Origin: Bacteroidota bacterium
GTDB taxonomy: Bacteria > Bacteroidota > Bacteroidia > Chitinophagales > LD1
Direction of reading: 5' to 3'
DNA length: 37,360 nt
NCBI GenBank assembly: GCA_018267365.1
Contig: JAFDYQ010000043.1
Location: forward strand, 1 to 37,360
Below, in pieces: positions 32,115-37,360 of the stretch. Under the pieces are notes generated by a model, which had not been told where the DNA came from, made no database searches, and saw nothing but the letters and a program-made list of their open reading frames with translations. The translations under genes and the position numbers were made by a program. Each line of letters begins with the position of its first letter. Position 1 is the stretch's first letter.

Positions 32115-33587
32115 ATGAAACACTCTCTAAAACGATATGTCCTCACCGGCTGCCTGATGGCGGGCATGGCATCTCTGTCTGCTCAGGTACAGGTGCAGCA
32201 GGCCGATGTAATAGTAAGCAACACAAATCTGAGACAAACCAACGCTGTCGTACTGCAGCAGGTGGCCTTTCCGCTGCATCCTGCCGGTACATTTGTCGTG
32301 CGGTTTGACGGTACATGCTATGCCGACTCCGGTGATCGTATGGTGATGGCCGCCAGTCATACCCGCGACTGGTATGCAAACGACGGCAACGTAAGCATAG
32401 AGGTAGCCAACCCACGCACTGAGAGCAGGTCATTCTCTCATACGCGCATCTACACGCTGGCTGCAGGCACTGATACTTTCTTTGCCGTGGGTCAGAACTA
32501 TGTGCGGACCTCCGGCAGTGGTATAGCCTCAGTCTACGGTAGCCTCACAGTGGAGTTTTGGCCGGCTACCGGCACCGCTGTCGGCTCATCAGACTTTCAG
32601 TGGAGCGGCAACCTCTCAGGGCCTCAGCAGCGTATGGATACGCTGGCGGTGAGTAATACTCCGAGCGGGCAGGTATTCATACATGTAGATGGACAGGCGG
32701 GGTCAGATCCCGGAGACAGGATAGTCTGTACTGCCAATGATGCGCCCTCCTGGCTGGTGGGTGCAGGCAGCGTGGCATTTATGTCGTACACCGCATCACA
32801 AAACACCAACCCATATACGCACAGCAGAGTGCGCAACGTCTCTGCCGGTGCCCATACCTACTATGCCATGGGAGCCAATGTGGTAGATGTATCAGGATCG
32901 GGGAATGCTACATTTTATGGCAACCTGAGTGCAGAGTTTTTCCCATCTGGCGGCAGCGCGATGATAGACCACACAGAGATGAGTATGCAAGGGGTGAATG
33001 TAAGAACCGGTCCGGTAGCGCTGGACTCTATCACCATCACGGCAGCCACAGCAGGCTACGCGCTTATATTGTTTGACGGGTATATCACGTCGAGCCCCGG
33101 GGACAGAATAACACTGGCCGCCAGCGATACCCGTGGGTGGACACCCAATGCAGGCAACGCTACTGTCAGCGCGCTATCATCTGCCAATCGCTTTAATGTA
33201 TTTTCCCACTCCAGGCTATACCCTGTATCAGCAGGTACGCATACCTACTATGCCGTGGCTGAAAACTATATCGGTACGGGTGGTACAGGCACGATCAACA
33301 TAGATGCCACGCTGATCGTGAAGTACTATCCCGCAGCAGGCGTAGGTATCGGAGAGCCGGTACCTGATATAGCACTCAGCATATACCCTAATCCTGCCGG
33401 AGGGTATGTGATGATACATCACGATGCCGGGATGCCGGAAAACATACGATTGCTGGACATCTCGGGCAGGACCGTGCTCTCACAGCTCTCATATGCCGCA
33501 GATACACGTATAGATATAACCTCCCTACCGGCTGGTGTATATATGGTGCGCCTAGGCGATCAGGTACGCAAGCTGGTAAAGGAATAA
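32115..33587 (+). CDS. T9SS cargo protein with three tandem repeats
   Basis: A 490-residue protein with a signal peptide ending LSAQ at about residue 24. Three repeats of about 125 residues follow (about 30-155, 170-285 and 290-405). Each has an FxGxxxxxPGDR motif (VRFDGTCYADSGDRMVMAAS, HVDGQAGSDPGDRIVCTAND, LFDGYITSSPGDRITLAASD), then SHxRxYxxxAGxHTYYAxxxN and ending in VEFWP, AEFFP or VKYYP. A C-terminal sorting domain (SIYPNPAGG, LLDISGRTV, LPAGVYMVRLG) closes it. The repeats suggest a beta-rich adhesin- or shell-like surface protein. No enzyme motif is seen. Confidence 0.85.
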   Translation: MKHSLKRYVLTGCLMAGMASLSAQVQVQQADVIVSNTNLRQTNAVVLQQVAFPLHPAGTFVVRFDGTCYADSGDRMVMAASHTRDWYANDGNVSIEVANPRTESRSFSHTRIYTLAAGTDTFFAVGQNYVRTSGSGIASVYGSLTVEFWPATGTAVGSSDFQWSGNLSGPQQRMDTLAVSNTPSGQVFIHVDGQAGSDPGDRIVCTANDAPSWLVGAGSVAFMSYTASQNTNPYTHSRVRNVSAGAHTYYAMGANVVDVSGSGNATFYGNLSAEFFPSGGSAMIDHTEMSMQGVNVRTGPVALDSITITAATAGYALILFDGYITSSPGDRITLAASDTRGWTPNAGNATVSALSSANRFNVFSHSRLYPVSAGTHTYYAVAENYIGTGGTGTINIDATLIVKYYPAAGVGIGEPVPDIALSIYPNPAGGYVMIHHDAGMPENIRLLDISGRTVLSQLSYAADTRIDITSLPAGVYMVRLGDQVRKLVKE

Positions 33588-33611
33588 TCCGTATCCCTCT
33601 ATTCCTCATAT

Positions 33612-33639
33612 GACGAGCCGGAGCCTTCTCCGGCTTGTC
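33612..33639 (+). terminator. Probable intrinsic terminator
   Basis: AGCCGGAG (33616-33623) and CTCCGGCT (33628-33635) form an 8-bp stem with loop CCTT. The outer GAC/GTC bases extend it past one mismatch, and TGTTTG follows. Confidence 0.7.
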
Positions 33640-33690
33640 TGTTTGTGGGGCATGGCATGACCTTTGGTGATCATACAGCAAAATATAGTC

Positions 33691-34068
33691 ATGGTCACAC
33701 AGATAGCAGGTCTCGCGGGCAATACAGTCGGATTTACATTCACAGGCGATATCACTAAAGAACAGTATGACACGATCATCATGCCGGCCATAGAGCAGGC
33801 CAGAGGCAGTGGAGAGCACATCAATATGCTACTGGTGATCAATACGGATTTATCCAATTTCACCGCAGGTGCATGGACGAAAGATGCGCTAGTGAGTCTG
33901 AAGAACCTGACGCGCTTCAACAAGGTAGCCGTGGTATCAGACTCTCACCTGGTAAAAAATGTGACCGCAATGGCTAATGTGATAGTGCCAGGAGATTACA
34001 AATATTTCCTGCCGACAGAAGAGAGTGAGGCTAAGGTATGGGTGTCAGAAAGTGACGGGAGGATATAA
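33691..34068 (+). CDS. SpoIIAA/STAS-like protein
   Basis: The protein is 125 residues from the ATG at 33691. GNTVGFTFTGDITKEQYDTIIMPAIEQA, INMLLVINTDLSNFTAGAWTKDALVSLKNLTRFNKVAVVSDS and NVIVPGDYKYFLPTEESEAKVWV fit the SpoIIAA-like (PF11964-type) STAS fold. This fold occurs in many bacteria without a partner sigma regulator, and some members bind lipids or act in stress responses. There is no anti-sigma factor or kinase next to it here. A TTG 27 bases upstream is a weaker start. Confidence 0.8.
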   Translation: MVTQIAGLAGNTVGFTFTGDITKEQYDTIIMPAIEQARGSGEHINMLLVINTDLSNFTAGAWTKDALVSLKNLTRFNKVAVVSDSHLVKNVTAMANVIVPGDYKYFLPTEESEAKVWVSESDGRI

Positions 34069-34135
34069 TCGGTGCCTGCAGAAATTGGATATACCTGATG
34101 ATGATATATGGCCACAGATCCTGGGAGAAATTTTT

Positions 34136-34189
34136 TCAGCACAGCCAGGCAGAAATGATCAGTAGCAGCAGCTGGAGCAGAGTTTTCAT
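34136..34189 (-). CDS. Possible 17-residue hydrophobic peptide
   Basis: An ATG at 34189 opens MKTLLQLLLLIISAWLC followed by TGA: a lysine, a leucine/isoleucine-rich membrane stretch and a terminal Cys. It could be a tiny membrane peptide. It could equally be the decayed start of a lipoprotein, since the Cys falls where a lipobox Cys would be. There is no supporting promoter. The 168-base gap between its neighbours holds nothing else. Confidence 0.25.
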   Translation of the reverse strand: MKTLLQLLLLIISAWLC

Positions 34190-34235
34190 GTTTCCCTGTT
34201 TTGGTCAAATAAAGTGAAGAAATCCTGACAGCCAC

Positions 34236-34655
34236 TCACTCTATGCGGATATGCCTCAGCCCCACACCGGAGCGCGCAAATAGGCTATCTGCCAGTTCGT
34301 GTATCATAGCCTCCCTATATGGTGTAGCCTGATAGTCACAGCCTATGATATAGTGGCCGGATGCCGTATCAAGTGCAAGTGCACTGACCCAGGCGCTATA
34401 CTTGCGGGCATATACCTGGCCATAGGCGTCTATAATATGTTTGCATGTATCTGACGGCGGTGTATCGTAGGCCAGGACAAAGGTAAGGTCAGGATAGTTG
34501 TCTACAGTACCGGATAGGCGCCCGTCATCTGGAGCGCGGGCCGCACCTTTATCCTGGGCGGGCATCTCCTGTCCGTGCGGCAGCCAGGTCACCTTTAGCC
34601 AGATGGTGCCGGCCAGCAGCAGGATAAAGAGTAAAAGCAAAGTATTGGGTTTCAT
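34236..34655 (-). CDS. Membrane-anchored hypothetical protein
   Basis: The protein is 139 residues from the ATG at 34655 (MKPNTLLLLFILLLAGTIWLKV, a signal anchor); an ATG at 34664 is also possible, and the region beyond has no membrane signal. The periplasmic part has DLTFVLAYDTPPSDTCKHIIDAYGQVYARKYSAWVSALALD and ends GVGLRHIRIE. It resembles no family I can name. Two cysteines could pair. It lies alone, next to the structured repeats at 34769-34982. Confidence 0.6.
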   Translation of the reverse strand: MKPNTLLLLFILLLAGTIWLKVTWLPHGQEMPAQDKGAARAPDDGRLSGTVDNYPDLTFVLAYDTPPSDTCKHIIDAYGQVYARKYSAWVSALALDTASGHYIIGCDYQATPYREAMIHELADSLFARSGVGLRHIRIE

Positions 34656-34768
34656 AAATAACATCCAATCCAATATAATATCAAATCTGCAAATACCTGC
34701 TAAACGGCTGGAAGGGCTACAGGGATAAACCCTCCTTTTATCCCTGACCATATCGGAGCTTGTCATAT

Positions 34769-34982
34769 ATCAGCGCCCTCTCCGCGGCACGAGGACCCCG
34801 ACCTCAAGGCTAACCTGCATTCTTGCGCCATTGGGGGGGGCAACTAAGTTGCGCGCCAGTGCAGGTAAGGAAATTTGTTTTTGAACCGGAGCGGGTATTT
34901 TAGAAAAGTAAAATCAGCGCCCAGACTGTGGCACAAGAACGCCTACCTCAAGCCCGCCCTGCATCCTTGCGCCATAAGGGGG
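34769..34982. repeat. Two diverged direct copies of a 70-base structured element
   Basis: Copy 1 (34769-34838) and copy 2 (34913-34982) share ATCAGCGCCC, GGCAC, ACCTCAAG, CCTGCAT and CTTGCGCCAT in the same order and spacing, about two thirds identical by eye. Each ends in a G run; copy 1 is followed by eight consecutive G. The end of copy 1 can also pair with GCGCGCCAGTGCAGG at about 34851-34865, and GCAACTAAGTTGC (34840-34852) is a small palindrome. No open reading frame of note lies in 34767-34985. It could be a repeat family, a pair of small RNAs or the edge of the island. Confidence 0.6.
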
Positions 34983-34985
34983 AAC

Positions 34986-36116
34986 TCATTTAGGTTGACG
35001 GTGTTCGACAATAAATTGGGCTCTATCATATAGTTCATCATAAGTCATTACCTTGACATTTCTTGAATCCCTTCTAAATAACTCAAAAGTTTTGTTTTTA
35101 ATCTGCTGCTCTAAAGGACTGACATATGTGGTTCTGCTTAAATTACCTATGATTAGAATAACCTTTGAATCGTAAGCATTCTGCTTTATGACTTCACCAC
35201 GAGCATCATAAAGAGTTCCCGATTCAATTTTTATTTGTCCACTAGCCTTTTGCTCCAAAACTTGAGAAATTCCGTCTATTAGTTCCCTCGATAATTGCCA
35301 AGCTCCGGATCTGTTTAATGCACTTGCAAAAAGTGGAGTTGTTGGTTTTTTAATCTCTACAAATGTTGCAAATCGAGTATCACCCAAAAGAAAATCGGTA
35401 ATTACTTCTCCTTTACCATCCGCTTGGGTATTAGATGCGGAAAATTCCTTTTGAAGAATACCACAATACCGGTAATCAAGTCCATATCCAAATATCCATT
35501 CATTTTGACTGAAAAAGTGTTGCCATACTTTTTCTTCTTTACTAGAATCTATGCTACTCTCCTTGGCATATTGTTTCCAAAAGTCAGGCTCATTAAGAAG
35601 CCTGTTAAATATACCCAGTTGCTTCTTCCTGAAAGAAGTGTTAATAATATCTTTTGAAGTTACTAATCCATCTTCAACCAAGGTTTCAATAACATCAGCA
35701 CCGCCTTCCTTGTTAAGGAGAGCTTTTATCTTCCCGATAGTTAATGCATCAAGTTCATCGCTATCAAGCAGCTTAAGCTTACGATCCACAACGCTCTTAA
35801 AGTCTAATTGAGAAATAAAATCCAAAAAGATCTTTATTTGTTCAATATTAAACTTACTCAGTTTGATCTTCTCTGTGACATCGTCACCCACTGTCTTTAT
35901 AATCTCCAACCCTTCAAGGTCATCTTTCTCCTTTAGATAAACTACTTTAATCATTGTTCGAGTAGCTATCCTAAACTGAATACTGTCTTCGTCTTGGAAG
36001 ACGGTTTGAAAAAATCGCCCGCCACCAAAATCATGAGAATAAAGATATCCAGCAGTATGGTTTGAAATTATCTCGCCCTCAGTACTAGCGCTGCCAACTA
36101 ATTTATTTAGTTTCAT
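34986..36116 (-). CDS. sduA: Shedu-type anti-phage nuclease (DUF4263)
   Basis: A 376-residue protein. The C-terminal half (about 195-370) is a DUF4263 (Shedu) PD-(D/E)XK nuclease domain: VWQHFFSQNEWIFGYGLDYRY, the catalytic Asp241 in VITDFLLGDTRF, Glu254-x-Lys256 in TFVEIKKP, then AWQLSRELIDGISQVLEQ and the closing VKVMTYDELYDRAQFIVE. The N-terminal half (1-190) is the variable, probably sensing part. Shedu is a one-gene defense system that degrades DNA during phage infection. The gene is AT-rich compared with the rest of the window and sits just downstream of an rRNA operon, as expected for an acquired defense island. A small gene precedes it by 23 bases. Confidence 0.87.
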   Translation of the reverse strand: MKLNKLVGSASTEGEIISNHTAGYLYSHDFGGGRFFQTVFQDEDSIQFRIATRTMIKVVYLKEKDDLEGLEIIKTVGDDVTEKIKLSKFNIEQIKIFLDFISQLDFKSVVDRKLKLLDSDELDALTIGKIKALLNKEGGADVIETLVEDGLVTSKDIINTSFRKKQLGIFNRLLNEPDFWKQYAKESSIDSSKEEKVWQHFFSQNEWIFGYGLDYRYCGILQKEFSASNTQADGKGEVITDFLLGDTRFATFVEIKKPTTPLFASALNRSGAWQLSRELIDGISQVLEQKASGQIKIESGTLYDARGEVIKQNAYDSKVILIIGNLSRTTYVSPLEQQIKNKTFELFRRDSRNVKVMTYDELYDRAQFIVEHRQPK

Positions 36117-36139
36117 AGAAGACTCGGATTTGATTAAGA

Positions 36140-36463
36140 TTATGACTTTGTCCGTGCATCCCTCATCCGAATGCTAGAAACCTTTGATAAAAAATGAGCA
36201 AAAATCATTTCCGCAAACCGTCCATGATAAACTGCATAGACTTCACTGGCTGGTTTACTGTGATTGGGTCTAAAATTATGCTGAAGTTCCAAGAATGTCT
36301 CCTTAACAACTGGCTTAAAAAATGCTTGGTCTGCCCATTGGTCAGGCGAGTGAAAAAAATCTCCATCTGGAAAAACGTTCCAAGTTTTAATCTTACCAGC
36401 CTTAATATCCCGCTTGATAGCTGACAGGAGTTCCGATGGATTTGAAGTGTAAATTTCGAGCAT
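36140..36463 (-). CDS. Small hypothetical protein, upstream partner of sduA
   Basis: A 107-residue soluble protein, co-oriented with sduA and ending 23 bases before its start, so almost certainly on the same message. Visible features are LLSAIKRDIKAGKIKTWNV with FPDGDFFHSPDQWADQAFF at the front, and VYAVYHGRFAEMIFAHFLSKVSS at the back, followed by a basic end. It resembles a family of short uncharacterised Bacteroidota proteins; no enzymatic motif is evident. It may modulate or accompany the nuclease, or be an unrelated passenger. Confidence 0.7.
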   Translation of the reverse strand: MLEIYTSNPSELLSAIKRDIKAGKIKTWNVFPDGDFFHSPDQWADQAFFKPVVKETFLELQHNFRPNHSKPASEVYAVYHGRFAEMIFAHFLSKVSSIRMRDARTKS

Positions 36464-36650
36464 GACAATTTAATTTTGAATCAATATGTCACAGACTATG
36501 CCAATGACGCATTTGGTACAAATTGGCAGTTAAACGAATGTAGGGCTCGTTAATGAACGTTAAAAATCAAGAAGTTATGCTAGGTCGGCAACTATGACAT
36601 TAATGCAATACTTGGCAAAAATGGCAGACGGGGCACGAGGTTAAAATAAA

Positions 36651-36680
36651 AAAAGCCCCTCGAGTGATCGAGAGGCTTTT
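36651..36680 (-). terminator. Terminator of the rRNA operon
   Basis: AAAAGCC then CTCGA (36651-36663) pairs with TCGAG then GGCTTTT (36668-36680), with one mismatch and loop GTGA. It is 10 bases beyond the 5S end, and on the minus strand a long T run follows. The 187 bases between it and the small gene at 36463 hold no feature I can recognise. Confidence 0.88.
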
Positions 36681-36690
36681 AAAATAAGAA

Positions 36691-36797
<107 letters not shown>

Positions 36798-36917
36798 TTA
36801 AGTTGAGGTATTTCTGTACCGAACGTTTTTATTACAGAAAACCGTTCGCCGAGGCGAACAAATATCTTGACAAGATTGGTAGTTAATTAATTCTCAATTC
36901 GAGTTTCACAAAAAAAT

Positions 36918-37360
<443 letters not shown>

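Noticed and set aside
33996..34235. 79-codon minus-strand frame overlapping the end of the SpoIIAA-like gene
   Set aside because: Half of it is antisense to a convincing gene, and its product is low in family features. The only notable part, the 17-codon peptide, is in another frame.
36798..36917. tRNA gene between 23S and 5S
   Set aside because: No cloverleaf or T-loop consensus is present. The CCGTTCGCCGAGGCGAAC stretch is only a local hairpin.

Overview
The window comes from a member of the Bacteroidota, most likely Chitinophagales-like. Supporting signs are three proteins with type IX secretion (T9SS) C-terminal sorting domains, Bacteroidota-type promoters (TTG and TAnnTTTG boxes), lipoproteins with short lipoboxes, the Rpb6-like omega subunit, DUF4835, and the gene order bamD - rpoZ - coaBC - DUF4835. 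GC is moderate (about half) over most of the window but visibly lower in the last genes before the rRNA operon and in two small one-gene cassettes.

Layout. 1-450: the 3' end of an unidentified gene, then an array of hairpin-forming intergenic repeats. 451-6849: a housekeeping block with bamD, rpoZ, coaC, coaB, DUF4835 and a secreted trypsin-like protease. Here the usually fused coaBC gene is in two pieces separated by about 1.5 kb that carries a MauE/DoxX-thioredoxin gene and a small Cys-rich lipoprotein gene on the opposite strand. 6853-8278 (minus): a pirin and an Mpo1-like membrane protein.

8419-18232 (minus): a fatty-acid beta-oxidation region with a TetR regulator, a FadN-type hydroxyacyl-CoA dehydrogenase/enoyl-CoA hydratase, a FadA thiolase and two FadE-type acyl-CoA dehydrogenases. 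Its content matches the Bacillus subtilis fadNAE set. It is interrupted by two small cassettes: a GIY-YIG gene between direct repeats and a four-helix-bundle (23S IVP/S23-type) gene between inverted heptamer-based repeats. The TetR operator overlaps its own predicted promoter.

18387-21490 (plus): a cluster of c-type or heme-motif proteins (diheme cytochrome c, a frameshifted choice-of-anchor V/T9SS protein, a heme-binding-domain protein) followed by a zinc-ribbon membrane protein. 21534-23512 (minus): aguA and aguB, which convert agmatine to putrescine via N-carbamoylputrescine. The aguA reading frame contains an in-frame copy of an intergenic repeat. 23568-34655: mixed single genes (NTF2-like, small DMT transporter, beta-propeller, DUF6526, DUF4468-like, a transglutaminase-like secreted protein, two T9SS cargo proteins, a methyltransferase, a SpoIIAA/STAS-like protein).

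34769-36463: an AT-rich accessory island made of a duplicated structured intergenic element, a Shedu-type (DUF4263) anti-phage nuclease and a small co-oriented partner. It lies immediately downstream of the terminator of an rRNA operon whose 5S gene and 23S 3' part (minus strand) fill the end of the window. No CRISPR array, tRNA gene or insertion-sequence transposase was seen.
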